From: Monocercomonoides exilis
Taxonomy: Eukaryota > Preaxostyla > Oxymonadida > Polymastigidae
Assembly: GCA_001643675.2 (NCBI GenBank)
Contig: LSRY02000053.1
Location: 349,501-413,500 of the forward strand
Length of the DNA: 64,000 nucleotides
Reading direction: 5' to 3'
The notes beneath the pieces are model-generated. The model did no database searches. It saw nothing but the letters and a program-made list of their open reading frames with translations, and was not told the DNA's origin. The stretch's first letter is position 1; every line of letters begins with the position of its first letter. Of this stretch, positions 16,311 to 28,900 are shown in pieces. Both the position numbers and the translations under genes were made by a program.

Positions 16311-17769
16311 CTATAACATTTCATTTCCAAAAGCATCAATCAAAAAATCGCAAATATCTGACGGTAATTCATAGTAATTAGAAAATTCATCGTTGACAAA
16401 CTTCAATCTTTCTTTAAAGCTTGTTGTGATATCTTCGTATCCTTCTTCCTCCATCTTTTCAAATATCTCCATTTTTGTGGCCTTTCTTTTCTTTTCTTCC
16501 ATTTTATCTATCTCCTCACCCTCTTCTTCCTCCTCCACTTCTTTCAATCGCTTTGAAATATTATCAAAAAATTTCACACTTAAATGAACCGTTTCGTCGT
16601 CCATTGTTGGTCGTTGAATCTCGTCCATCGCAATATCATCTGCTCCACTTTCTATCAAGTCTTCAACTTTGATAGCTTCATTGTCTGCAGCGCTTGCAAA
16701 GGCACGCATGAATGGTTTTCGAATATCTCTGTGAAGATCTTTCGATGATCGAAGCACTTGAGCAATAATTCTGACAAGTCCAACAAATTCTTCGTTCCAC
16801 AATTTGCAATCGAGAAAATAATTGCCCAACGTTCCGAGCCACTTGATTAAAATAAGCTCTTCCTTTGAAACATTTTCTCCTTTTTCCTCTACAGTTCTTT
16901 TCCAATCCACACATTTCATCAGCTCTTCCAATTCTCTTGTTGCTTCTCTCGCAAAATGCAGCTCATTTGCAATCACTTCATTCAAACTTTGGTTATATTT
17001 TAATTGGAAGATCAAAAACTGCCAAGTTGACTGATAGGCAAGTTTTGTAAGATTGTGATGCTCCTGATGATAATGGATGATTTCTTTGATTTTTTCCAAA
17101 TTTAGTTTTGGATTCGTATCCTAATAAAAATAAGGGTGGAGGAAAACAATAAAATAATACAGAAATAGAAGTGCTCATACATCACATTCACGAATGCAAC
17201 TCAAAGCCAGCAAAGCCATTTCCACTTCTTTTCTTGCTTCTTCGTTTTCCTCTTTGTTTGAAGCCGCTTTCAGAAGATAATATGTACAAATTGTAAGCAA
17301 TTCCGAAGAAAATCCGTTGTTGAGCAAAAGCCTGCACTCGCAAAGATCAACAAGAAGTTTTTCATTCCTTCCATCCTTTTTCTGATCCTCAAAAAGTACC
17401 ATCTCTCTAAAACTCCAAAGCAATAAAGATTCATAAAAGCCTTCTACCCATATGTTTTTCAGTGCGGTGCAATATCCCAAGTGTTTCAATAATATGCACA
17501 CATTTTTCAAAGATATTTTCATTTCATCAATCATTTCGTCCAATGCATCAAACAGCCCTGAATTGAAAACAGATTTGAATTCTTCTCTGTCCATCTCTTC
17601 CATTAGTCTATTCATTTCTTCGATTTTCTGTTTCTGTTCTTCCTTATTGCAATGCTCCAGCTCAGAAAACAATTCTTCAATGAAACAAATAAAGAAAGTA
17701 ATCCAATCATCATATATTCAAAATCAAAAATTCTAATAAACCTCTAAATTTTTCAGTCAGATCCAGCAT
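16311..17769 (-). CDS. Unknown helical-repeat family protein, member 2
   Basis: Exons 17769-17742, 17674-17181 and 17120-16311, 1332 nt or 443 residues. The tiny first exon encodes MLDLTEKFR and joins in phase 1 to ELFSELEHCNKEEQKQKIEE. Conserved boxes follow the member 1 order: a KISLKNVCILLKHLGYC segment, LLVDLCECRLLL, RKEVEMALLALSCIRECD, then after a phase-0 intron IIHYHQEHHNLTKLAYQS, NELHFAREATRELEEL and KMEEEGYEDITTS. The copy is intact, with canonical GTTTAT and GTATGA donors. It converges on member 1. No function is known to me. Confidence 0.82.
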
Positions 17770-18168
17770 CTGTATTTTTCACACAACACATTCGGAGAAC
17801 AATACCATTTCAGCATTTTATTGAATTTGCATTGTATTAGAAAGAAGAGATTAACGAGAAATAAAAATTCAAAATAGTCTTATAATCATAAGCGTTCGCA
17901 CCGTCATTCAATGTATTTGTAGTTTTGGTTGGTTATTGACAGATTAACAATACTTCGTCTTTATTCTTTATTTGTTATGGAAATAATGATAAACAAATAA
18001 TATCTTATTTGGTATTATCTTCATGAAATAAGAAATCAACGAATGAAAATCATTTCATTTATAAAAAATAAACATTATTATCATTGGTGGAATGAATCAC
18101 TGGAAATACGTACATTTTATCGAACTCAATCCGATAATTTTTATGATTTGCTAACAAAGCAAATGCTA

Positions 18169-18560
18169 GGGTGCATATTTTATCTTGACCTAAAATTTTT
18201 GTCTCAACCCTTTTTTTTGAAACATTGTGAAGCTTTTTTCGAGCTTAGCAAAGGTTTGAAACAAAATAAATTTAATAAACTATTTTATCAAAATTATTTA
18301 CAACTTTCTGTTATTTTAAATTTTGAAAAAATTTTTTCTAAAAAATTGTTACTATTTTTTTATTTTAGTACCCAGATCAAAGATTTGCTGGCCATGAAGC
18401 GAATATTTTATACTAAACGTTGGAAGCCACAACATCACAATTCCACATTCCTATATTATTATTTTAACTTGTTTTCAACATTTTCAATTTAATTTTTGAC
18501 CTTTTTTTCTCATTTCACTGTTTTTGAATAAAACACGATTTTTTATATAAACAAGTGTTT
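18169..18560 (+). repeat. Dispersed repeat, copy A
   Basis: About 390 bp that match 48326-48720 in the same orientation. The shared blocks include GGGTGCATATTTTATCTTGA, TACCCAGATCAAAGA followed by TTGCTGGCC, and ATTCCACATTCCTATATTAT. The matching open frames in both copies are AT-rich, differ by insertions and deletions outside the blocks, and are probably not coding. It lies 400 bp 5' of family member 2. Confidence 0.8.
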
Positions 18561-18749
18561 GCGTCAAATTTTGTTGAAATGAAAAAAACATATAAAGTCT
18601 TATTTATCGTTTATTTGCATTAAGCATTGATATGAAAAGGAACTTTTAAAGAATTTGAACTGGAAAGCAAGTGCATATCATTTTTTTGTGTTTCAAATTC
18701 TTAAATATATACAAACTGATAATTATTTAAACATACAAGAATCGTTTTG

Positions 18750-19441
18750 CAGTCAAAACCGGATATAATCACGTCGAATATAATAACATTCGTAAATGTC
18801 AAAATTTTTTTGAAAAGTTCCTTTTGTTTAATTTTCAAATAGAATTGAAATTTCATTTTTCAATCAAATTTCCGTTCCCGCTCACCAAATATTACTGGCA
18901 GGAAAATAATAACGTGACGACGTAATTATATCCATTTGAGAGAAGTTTCGTGAGTAGGAACAGAAAAATTTTCTAAATATGAAATATATATTCTATTTGA
19001 AAACAAAACAAAAGGAACTTTTCAAAAAAAATTTGGACATATTGTCACATTTTTCGATACACTGACATTTTTTGTTTGTTTTTCATTCATTTCCCATCGA
19101 ATATAATCACAGGGATGAAAATATATAATCACATTTTTTATTATTATGGGTGATTTTTTCAATGAAAAATCGGTTTTTAATAAAAATCTCAATTTTTCGC
19201 GTTTTCAAAAATGTGCTCAAATAAGTCAAAATAATATGCATTTGTGCAAAAAATTAATTTCGGAAGTGAAAAAAGTGTATTTGTGCAGAATTTCCAAAAA
19301 TAAAAAAATCTACACAAAATCTATTAATTAATAAATTAATTTTTATTTTTTCTGTGTCAAGTCAAATCGCTTTTTATCACAATCGGATATAGTCACAAAA
19401 AGTTGCACAAAAACCGATGTAATTGTATCCGGTTTGGACTG
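18750..19441. mobile_element. Non-autonomous fold-back inverted-repeat element (about 690 bp)
   Basis: The left end starts CAGTCAAAACCGGATATAAT and the right end is its reverse complement with few mismatches, ending GGTTTGGACTG, giving terminal inverted repeats of about 27 bp. TA follows the right end; the left flank has TG, consistent with a mutated TA duplication. The interior is itself an imperfect palindrome centred near 18918, with arms at roughly 18790-18915 and 18921-19045; for example GAAAAGTTCCTTTTGTTT pairs with AAACAAAAGGAACTTTTC. It encodes no transposase. The ends and TA preference suggest the Tc1/mariner-pogo superfamily. Confidence 0.72.
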
Positions 19442-19626
19442 TAATCTAATAATCTCAGTGATGTTTCATCCACATTAAAGATTGACTCCCTTCGGTATTT
19501 GAACTTAGAATGCAAATCATCAAACATTTTATACCAAGGTTTCAAAACGTCCTGACAAGATGCTGCAAGACGTTTTGAATCCAAAATTTTTGGCTTATGC
19601 AATTTCAATTCGTGTTGATTATGCAA
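19442..19626 (-). pseudogene. DDE-superfamily (pogo/Tigger-like) transposase fragment
   Basis: The minus-strand frame reads a helix-rich segment ending SIFNVDETSLRLL, the strand around the second catalytic Asp of DDE_1 endonucleases (typically FNxDETG). It stops exactly where the inverted-repeat element at 18750-19441 begins, so the element seems to have inserted into it. Nothing recognisable of the rest of the transposase remains on the other side. Confidence 0.6.
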
Positions 19627-20555
19627 GAAGGAATATGCAGTAGATTTTCAGTTTTATTTTTTTCCCCTAAGAATTATTAATATCCTTTTCTCTTTGGCAA
19701 TATGCCTGTCACTTTTAACGGACTTCACAACGTGGATGAGTATTTTTTAAATGATAATACACAAAAAATGGGAGCACCCACAAGCCTGATTTTCCATCTA
19801 TTATAATACACTCAATTCTCTCGTGTCTATTTTCATAAATGCGGAAGTCCAACGATGCTATTTCCACAAGCATCTTTCTTTTCTTTTCTTCAGCTTTTTT
19901 TGGATCACTATAGAAACAAATCGATTTTTTGGAAAATTATCAAAAATAAGTCCTTTCAAAACAGACAAAAGACATAACAAGTTCTGAGACAGGAAGAATT
20001 TGCATTAATAAATTTTTGTTTATTCAATTTGTTTTTAAAAAAGAATTTGTCATGTTTTTTTCATACGATAATTTTTTCAAAAGAATTAAACAGTTATCCT
20101 GAAATAAAATTAACGCATCTTTTCATCCACTAATGATAAACATACTTGGATGAACAAATAATCTTTGTTTCATTAATAAAGTTATATCTTTCAAAAGGAA
20201 ATTAAAAAAATGAACCGATAAAAAAATGTGCTAATAAAAACACCAACTTGCTATTGATATTCCGTTGATCAAAGGTCTGTGGTTCCACTCCTTCCAAAGC
20301 TGTTTTTTTCTGAGTTTGTGAAAAAATTTTTTTCTAAAATTGTTTTTTGCTTGGTTATCTGTGAAGATACCCTAAAAATTGCTGAAAAATTAATAGGTTG
20401 AGAAAAACATTTGATAGCATTTTGTGGAACAAAATTCACAAAACCAAAAGTCACGTCCCATAAAACATTCTGAGTTTTTTTATTCTTTTCTCAATTTCAT
20501 ATTTTTAATATATAATTGATCAATAAAAAAATATATTGCTCAAAATAACTTGCCA
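19627..20555. other. AT-rich spacer without a supported gene
   Basis: About 930 bp, AT-rich, with only short chance frames. A further decayed part of the transposase may extend into the first 100 bp but cannot be aligned by eye. Confidence 0.45.
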
Positions 20556-21785
20556 ATGGAAAAAGATTATTGCCCAGTTGTACACCAGGAAGTTCCCAAT
20601 CAAATTAAAAAATTTGCGGCACGATTGCCAGAAGAGCAAAGGATAAAATGCATGAGTTTGTTTTCAAACAGCTCACCATATTTGTCAATGGCAACTGAAT
20701 TAGATCGATTTTCAGAATCGCTTGATGTTGTGGAAAAAGCGGGTTTTTGGAAGGCAGTAATGGAAGTTCAGGCTCAATCGACAAATCTTGTTCCATTGCC
20801 AAGCTTACCCACTTCTAACAACATTTGCGCACATCATATTACACCACCAAATCTCGAGGAAGCTAACGATTCAATGCCAGTTGTCTATGAAGTTCGTTGT
20901 GATCCTCTCACCAATTTAGGAGCGGATGCTCCGAAGAATAAATGGGAATTAAGCTTTGTTGCTCCAATTATAGACGAAGAAGGTGTTCCTTCTCCGCAAT
21001 TCTTTTCTCGGCTAATGAAAGGAGAAATAGCTGTAAAAGAGCCGGAGAAAGAAAAAACTCCATTTTTACGTTCGACAGGCGTTCAGCGCGAAATTGCACG
21101 AAAATTAATCGAAAATAACGGTTATCTGAACGACGCATACCTTGAAGAAGATCAGGAGGCTGTGATAACAGAATTTAAGCGAGTTTGGAGAAAAGAGAAA
21201 GAAAGAGTTGAATGTAACAAAAAGTTTTGCATCAATGACGAATGCTTGCTGAGTTGCCTTTCAATTGGACTGTATTTTGGAATTGTTATGTTGATTGCCG
21301 GATGTGTGATGTTTGGATGTAATTTATCATCTGAAAGCGGGCTAGTAATTATTATTGTTGGATCGGCTATTATTGTTATCACTGTTATCTTACTGATTTG
21401 CATGTGCTGCCCTTTCTGTATGAATTCTTTTGGAACGGAAAAAGATTTTTCATCAACATGGTTTGGGGACGATTTAAGAGAATCGATGAAGCCATGCGTG
21501 AGACAAAGAGTGAAAGATTGGAGGAGGAAAAAGGAGTGGAGATGGCTTTTGACAAGTGAAGAAAGAAGAGAAGAAGAAAGAATTGACAAAATTGAAGATG
21601 CAAGAAAGAAAAAAGAGGAAAACGAAAAATTAAGTCCTGAAGCCGAAATTGAAATGGAGAGGTTGATGAAGATGCGAAATTTAGCAAGATGTGATGGAGG
21701 AGCAAGGAACATCCAAGCAACCGGTATATTTGAAACTGTGGTGGCTGTTGATGTTGAAACGAGCATCATTAGCAAAGAGAAATGA
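20556..21785 (+). CDS. Two-pass membrane protein of unknown function
   Basis: Single exon, 409 residues, starting at the ATG at 20556; the frame also runs through an upstream TTG, which I do not use. There is no N-terminal signal peptide. Two adjacent hydrophobic helices lie at about residues 232-255 (LSIGLYFGIVMLIAGCVMFG) and 260-285 (GLVIIIVGSAIIVITVILLI). They are bracketed by cysteine clusters (CINDECLLSC before, CMCCPFC after), which could be palmitoylated or disulfide-linked. The N-terminal 230 residues are soluble and mixed; the C-terminal tail is basic and coiled-coil-like (EERREEERIDKIEDARKKKE). The hairpin topology would place both tails on the same side, probably the cytosol. I do not recognise the family. 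Confidence 0.75.
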   Translation: MEKDYCPVVHQEVPNQIKKFAARLPEEQRIKCMSLFSNSSPYLSMATELDRFSESLDVVEKAGFWKAVMEVQAQSTNLVPLPSLPTSNNICAHHITPPNLEEANDSMPVVYEVRCDPLTNLGADAPKNKWELSFVAPIIDEEGVPSPQFFSRLMKGEIAVKEPEKEKTPFLRSTGVQREIARKLIENNGYLNDAYLEEDQEAVITEFKRVWRKEKERVECNKKFCINDECLLSCLSIGLYFGIVMLIAGCVMFGCNLSSESGLVIIIVGSAIIVITVILLICMCCPFCMNSFGTEKDFSSTWFGDDLRESMKPCVRQRVKDWRRKKEWRWLLTSEERREEERIDKIEDARKKKEENEKLSPEAEIEMERLMKMRNLARCDGGARNIQATGIFETVVAVDVETSIISKEK

Positions 21786-22492
21786 TGAAATCAGCTCTGT
21801 GGAGCAAGTTATAAATTGAGCATTTTATTTTTTCGAATTTCCATTTTTTATTTTATTTTTTGTTTTTATTGAAAATTTACAAGAAATTTGAATGTTTATG
21901 TCTATTTCCCCATCAGTATAAAATGTGCATTAAAAATTTGGTTTTTTATTTATTGCTTTAATTTGTATATTTTTTATGCAATACACTTTGTTTATGTGAG
22001 AACATATTTGAGACTTTTGTTTTTTAGATTTTTTAAAATTTAATTTAAATTTATTTAATTTAATTTAATTTAATTTAATTTAATTTAATTTAATTTAATT
22101 CAATTTAATTTAATTTATTTTTATTAATTTATAATAAAAATTATAATTATTTATGAGAGGAAAATCGGTGATGGATGTGACTAACTTTTTTCCTCGCGTC
22201 ATCCAGGGTTAATTCAAAATCAAAAATTAATATTTTAATTTCGAAATTATTATTATTATTATTATTTTTGAAAATGTGTCATTTTTCTAATATTGATACT
22301 CATAGTGTTAAAATGAGATATAAATCAAGAGAATTTGAAGCACAAAACATAAGTTATTCACATTATAAATAAAAAATTACTTTCATTTTCGAAAATGAAT
22401 TATTTTTTTTTCGATTTTGAATTATTTTTGGTGTGCAAGATGTCAAAATAAATTATATATAAAGCATATTTCTTTATTTAAATGATCAAAAA
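21786..22492. other. AT-rich convergent spacer with TTTAA pentanucleotide array
   Basis: About 700 bp between convergent genes. It contains a (TTTAA)n array at about 22053-22118 with one variant unit and an ATT run at about 22245-22266. I see no gene or RNA here. Confidence 0.7.
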
Positions 22493-22898
22493 TCAAATTT
22501 CTAATGCTTTTCTTATTGTTTGAAGGTTTTGCGCCATTATCTGCAAACGTACGTCAGACGAAGACAATTCATAGGAATTTTGCTTCTGTTCTCTTGGATA
22601 ACTTTGTCCATTTCTTCCTGAACTCAACAGCTGAGACTTATGAGGCTTTTCATTTGTTGATTGTTTTGATTCAGAAAATTCATCCCTCATCTCCTTCTCC
22701 ATCTCCTTCTTCACCTTCATCTCCATCATTTCGTTTTCTTTCTCTTCTCTGACCTCTTTCAGCAGCTCCACAGATGCCAGCGACTGCAGCAGCTGGCAGT
22801 CTGTGCGAATCTGCTCTGCGCTCCACGCCGCATCAGCCACAGAGCCAATTGCGCTTGCGATGTGTTGCTTGTGCTGTGAATGCGCTGGGAATGAAAGA

Positions 22899-22933
<35 letters not shown>

Positions 22934-24900
22934 AGAAGAAGAAGAAGAAGGTGATGAGCCAATCATTTGATGCTGGGAGTTCCATGTTTGGAGATTGTGG
23001 CGGACAAGAGAGAGGAGGGAGGATGTGGAAGACAGATGGAAATTAGACATGGGAGAGAGATTGAGCGAAGAAGAAGAAGAAGAAGAAGATGATGATGATG
23101 ATGAGGCTGAAGAAGCTAAAGAAGAAGTAGAAGCTAAGGCAGAATTCGTTCTGTTTTGTTTAGGCTTGTCAATATCAACAAACAAAGACCCCATCGAATA
23201 CAAAGGTGTGTGTATGCCATTCATCCGAAGAAGCGACCGCGAATATTTCGCTTTCAATCTGCAGTTCTCTTCAATCAGGTTGGAAATGATGCTTTCGAGC
23301 AGCTGTTCTCTGAAGGAGACAGAGGACAGAACTCTCAGCTGGTTTGCAGGCGGCTGAGGAGAAGAGCGGGCAGAGGGAAGATATTTGGGGGGTAGATAAG
23401 AATAAGAATAAGGAGAAGGGGAAGAAGAAGATGATGTTGATGATAATGAGGAGGACGAATAAGAAGGCTCGTGATGAGGGAAAGAAGAGAGGACGTATTC
23501 GTTGTTTGCACTTGTGTTAGCTGTTTGGGTGAGTTGAGAGAGAGGAAGAGGGGCAATTTTAGGTCGATTGTGTGGTTGTTGATAAGAGGCACCCTTTTGA
23601 GAGTGAATGGAAGGCGTGAGGGAAGGCGAAGGAGCAGAAAGAGAAGAAGCAGTGGATGATGCATCAGAAGCAGGATGTGTGGATGATGTTGAAGTGGATG
23701 AAGTGGAAGAGATTGAGGAGGAGGAGGAAGAAGAGGAAGAAGAATTTGAAGAAGAAGAAGAAGAAGAGGAAGATGGAACAGAAGTTGACCAACGTGACGA
23801 TGCTGGTGACGATGTGACTGTTTGTGGAGAGATGGAACGAAGAGGCGAATCATAAGCCGCACTGATTTGTGCAGAAGTTGGTGTTTTTGGAGTTGATTCG
23901 TCAGATTCGGGTGAATTATGTGCAGATTGCGCTTCCAAAGGAAGAGATTCGAGAGAGTCTTGTTTTGAGCTGTCAAATGAATCGTCATATGCTTCTTTTA
24001 TTCCACTTCTGTCTTTGTTTTCGTATCTGGTTGGAACAGAAAATGAATGAGAAGAAGAAGAAGAAGAAGAAGAAGAAGCAGAAGAAGAAGCATCAGAAGG
24101 ATTAAATTGATTCATTTTATTGAATTCATCTGAATTATTATCATTATCTTCCCTTTCCCTTTCTCTTTCTCTTTCTTCTTCTTCTTCTTCTTCTTCTTCA
24201 CTCCTTCTTTTCTTCTCCAATTGGCTCAAAAGTTCATTCATTTTCCTTTCCTGCTTCGAATGCTCCAGTGAAAGTGTGTTGAACGATGCAATTGTATCTC
24301 TCAATTGACTGAGCATATTCTGAATGACAGCTTCTTTTGAGGCATTGTTAGCAAGTTGCGTGTTGATATAGTCAATGAAGGGGGTTAGGAAACAGAAGTT
24401 GGAGGAGTTATAAGTGCTGGAAAGAGAGAGAGAGATGATACTTGAGGAAAGAGGAGGAGGAGGAGGAGGAGGAGATGATGATGATGATGAAAGCAAAGAA
24501 AACTGAGATGGAATTTTATTGAAATACGATTGAAGAATGTTTGTAGAATATGAAGAATAAGAGAAAATTCTTTTTGAGACAGTGTCAATTGAAAACGGAG
24601 CGAAAAGATGTTCTTCAAAATATGCACAGCTTTCACGAATGAAATTATTGCTTGTTTGAATCTCTTTGCAATCACCTTTCTTCTTTTCTTCGTTCATGTC
24701 TGTAATCATGTGATCGTTTTCTTCATTTTCTTCATCTTCTCCTTTTATTTCCTTTTTCTCTTTCGACTCGTTTTTGATGTGAAGCTGTGTGATCAGTGTT
24801 TCACAGACAGAAACTGCACTCAAAGAGAAGAGAAGCCAAATAAGAAGAGGAACATCAGAAACATTTATTTGATCCAATGAAGAAGAAGAAGAAGAAGAAG

Positions 24901-24931
<31 letters not shown>

Positions 24932-25896
24932 TAATGAAGTCGATGAAATATCACTGAACAACGAATCAGTTGATGATAAAAGAGATAAGAAAGATGGCTG
25001 CTGAACAGGAGGAAGAGAAGCAAGAAATGAAGAACCAGATGAAAACTGTTCCATCTTTTGGTTGTTTTTGAAATTGATTAAGATTCTCCAAAGAGAACTG
25101 AACAAAAAAGGAAGAGAAAAAGAATAAAAAGTTGTTTCATTCGATTTATTGGTTTGATCTTCATTGGGAACAATTTGCATTAGTTTGAGATGCTCTTCAA
25201 GTTTGTTGATGAATAAATCCTGTTCTTTTGTGCTATTTTCAGTCATTTCTTCTGTTTGCCTTTCTTTTTTGTCAAAGTTTGATTCGGAAGAAGAAGAAGA
25301 AGAAGAATTATTTGAAAAGTGTGAAGATAAATCATAAGTTCTTTTGCTTTCTTTCGTGATCGTTTTGATAAAGTCACTCCATTTTGTTCTGTTTGTTTCA
25401 GTTTTCTCATTCAAAACATCTCCTTCTTCTCCAAATAGAAGCTCAATCAGCTCTTTTTCTTCCTTTTCACGTTCATTTGTTGTTGTATTTCTTCTTTTTT
25501 CTTTTTCGTCTTCATCATCATCATCTTCTTCTTCAATTTTTCTTCCCTTTTTATCCAAAATTTTCATTTTTTGAGTCAAAAAACAGAAAGAATTCTCAAA
25601 TCTTTCTGTGAACATTGCAGACCCCGCAATAAATGAATGATTCACACAGAAATTGACAAGACGATTCAATGAAAACGAAAGCGTTTGATTAACAGCATCC
25701 AAAAGAACAGAAAGATTTCGTATTGCTCCTTCGTTTGTGGTTATTTTGAGTTTTTGAGAAGATGAATAGAGAAATGACAGAGAAAGATATAAATCTTCCA
25801 GTTTCTGTTGAAGATAAACACAAAAATTCACAAGCATCAATAGAAATGGGTCTGTTTTTGATAGCAGAAGATGAGGGGAATGAATAGAAGAAGAAG

Positions 25897-25927
<31 letters not shown>

Positions 25928-28900
25928 TGATGTTACAGAAGAACCAGATGATAAAGCAGAAAATTTGGATGAAAGAAAAGAAAGTGAATAAAGCGAAAGA
26001 ATAGCACATAGAAAAGATCTGAGTGATAAAGAGGATCCATTCAATGAAACAAACAGCGAATAAAAGCTGAAGAAAGCAGCAAGATGAGAAGAAGAAGAAG
26101 TTATTTTCTCTTCTTTCACAACAGGAACAATATCTTTGACTATTTCTTGTTCTTGTTCTTGTTCTTGTTCAAGTTTTGGCTCTAATTTTCGTTCAAATTC
26201 TATTTCTTCTTCTCTTTCTCTTTCTCTTTCTCCTCCTTCTTCTTCTCTTTCTTTGTTAATTTTCACAGAAGTCTTTTCATTTATTCCATTGCTTGTTTCA
26301 TTGAATGTCTCATTTTCTGTGTGATATTCGTTCATTCGCTGTCTCTTGCGGAGGATGAGTGTGATGATGACATCGATGCTATCTGCTGCTTTGTCTAATT
26401 GATGGATGAGTGAAGAAGGGGAAAGAGAAGAAGGAGAAGGAGAAGAAGAAAGAGGAGGAGAAGAAGAAGAAAGAGAAGAAGATGTTAATGAAGAAAGTGA
26501 AGAAGAAGAAGAAGATGATGCAGAAGGTGATGAAATGTGTGAGTGAATGGAAATGTTGTCTAAAAAGAAGCGAGCCAACGAAAGATGAAGAGAAGATGAA
26601 TGTGGCTGAAGTGAATTGAGAAGAGAAAGAGAAGCAGGAGTGGAAGAAGAAGAAGAAGAAGAAGAAAGTGATGAAGAAGTTGACAAAAATGAAGAAGAAG
26701 AAGAAGAAAAATGACGAAGAGGAGAAGAAGGTGAAGAAGAAGGCGAAAAAGAAGAAGGCGAAGAAGAAGAATTTGTATGCGATAACAAAAACGAAAGATC
26801 TTTAACATCTTCACCTGAAAATAGAACCGAAAATGTATTCACAATTTCATAGAGAGAAGAGATGAATGAAGGAGTGAATGCTTCAGAGAGAAGGGCGAAC
26901 GACAAAGCCATTTTGTTCAGAGAAAGAAGATGGGATTTTTGAGAAATTGTTGGAAATCTGTCAATGATGAGGGAGTTGGATGAGAATTTGTTGAGTTCTG
27001 TGGAAGAAGAAGAAGAAGAAGAAGAAAGAGAAGCAGAGAAAGAAGAAGGAGAAGGAGAAGGAGAAGGAGAAGGAGAAGAAGAAACAGAAGAAGACTTATT
27101 AATTTCTTTTGATTGAGGTTCAATAACACTGAATTGAGTGAGTATCAATAACAAAACTTCTGCTTTACTTTGCAATTTTGATGTGACAGAAGATAATGAA
27201 GATATGAACAAGTATTCAGATAGAGAAGAAGAGGAAAGAGATAGAGGAAGATGAAAAGACGGAGAAGAAGAAGAAGAAGGAGGAGGAGGAGAAGAAGAAG
27301 AGGGAAATGAAGAAGAATAAAAAGAAGAAGAAGAGGAAGAAGAAACAGAAGAGGAAGAAGAAGATGATGATGATGAAACAGAAGAAGAAGAAGAATTCAA
27401 TGAAATGTTATTTGTTGAGAAATCAATAAGATGTCTGCACAAATTGCACAGCTGGCAAACAGAGCGAAGAAGAAAAGCGCCTCTCAAATAAAAAGAGAGA
27501 GTGGAGGAAAGAGAAAATGAGTGCGAAAGAGAAAGAGGGCGAGGGAATGAGGAGGACTTGGGGGAAGAAGAAGAAGAGGAGGAGGAGGAGGAAGAAGAAG
27601 AAGTGGAAGAGGAAGAGGAAGAAGAAAATGAAGAAGGTGATGATTTCTGCAACAAGAATGAATTTTGTTCCTGTAACTGCCTATTATCAATTGAAGCATC
27701 ATTATTAGGAGAAGAAGAAGAAGGTGTCACAAACAGATTATCTATTGAACAATCAACAGAATCCACAATAGAAAATTCATCTTCTGCATTGTTAGGATCA
27801 AAAGAGCAAAACAGCTCTTTCTTCAAAAGTGAGGCTAATGTTGATGTTTCAGTTAAATTATTAGAAATATCTGTGTCTTTGTTCAATTCAGATGTTCTGC
27901 TGATATTTGATATATCAGAAGATGGATGAGAAGAAAAAGAAGAAAAAGAAGGTGACGATGAAGATGATGAAGAAGATGTTACAGATGTACTCATTTTGTC
28001 TATATTTTCACTAATTCTTCTTGTTCTTTCATATCTTTCTCTTCTTTCGCTTCTCCTGCTGAACTGGGACTGCATTGTTTTGTATAATTTCACAGCAAAT
28101 GCAGATATTTCTGTCTCTTCGGCAACACATTTCTCAATCTCTCTTTTGAGCTGCTCTTCTTCTAATTGAAGAAGCAGTTGCTTCGCTTTGTGCTCAAGCT
28201 CAATGATTTCTTCAGGGCATCTTTCATTATCACTATCATTATCATCATCTTCCTCTTCCTCTTCCTCTTTTTCTTTCTCTTCTTCCATTTCTTCTTTTCC
28301 TTTCTCCTCTTCTTGTTGCATTTCATTCTGTTTTTGAACATTTCTTTCCTTCTTCATCTTCCTCCTCTTTTCTCTCTTTCTCTCCTTTTCCTCCTTTTCC
28401 TCTTTCTCCTTCTCCATCTCTCGAATAACCTGCTCCAACTGTCTATTTTTCCGCACTGCTATTTCCTTCTCCTTTTTAATCAAAACCAAATTTTCATTCA
28501 TTTTCTTCTTAAAAACCTCAGCTTCCTCCAATTTCTTGCTCCATTCTGCTTCTTTTGCCTTAAATTCTGCGAAATCGATTTCTCTCATTTCTTCTTTTGC
28601 CCTCAGAACTTCTTCCATTTCTTCCAATTTGATGTTTCTTTCTTCAGCCAGCTGACACAGCTGCTCCAATTTTTCAGTCTGTTTTTCAAATTCAATGTTA
28701 TTTTGAGGCTCTGATGTGATTTCTGCATTTGACGTGTCATTTCTATCATAATTGAGCTCTTTATTTCTTTTTTCCTCTTCTTCTAACAGAGAATTTTGTA
28801 TCAATTCTTGGTTTTGCTCTTCAAGCTCCTTCACTTTCCTTTGAAGTGAAAGAATTTGATTTGTCATTTCCTTTTCAACAGCATCGCGCCGAGCTGTTTC

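Noticed and set aside
18043-18492. Possible protein gene shared with 48343-48831
   Set aside because: The similarity is at DNA level in blocks with insertions and deletions that shift frames; the composition is Phe/Ile/Asn-rich as in non-coding AT DNA. I annotate it as a dispersed repeat.
22504-28714. Many plus-strand Ser/Leu/Phe-rich frames opposite the 2378-residue gene
   Set aside because: They are shadows of its poly-Ser and Glu/Lys coding; none has a recognisable motif.
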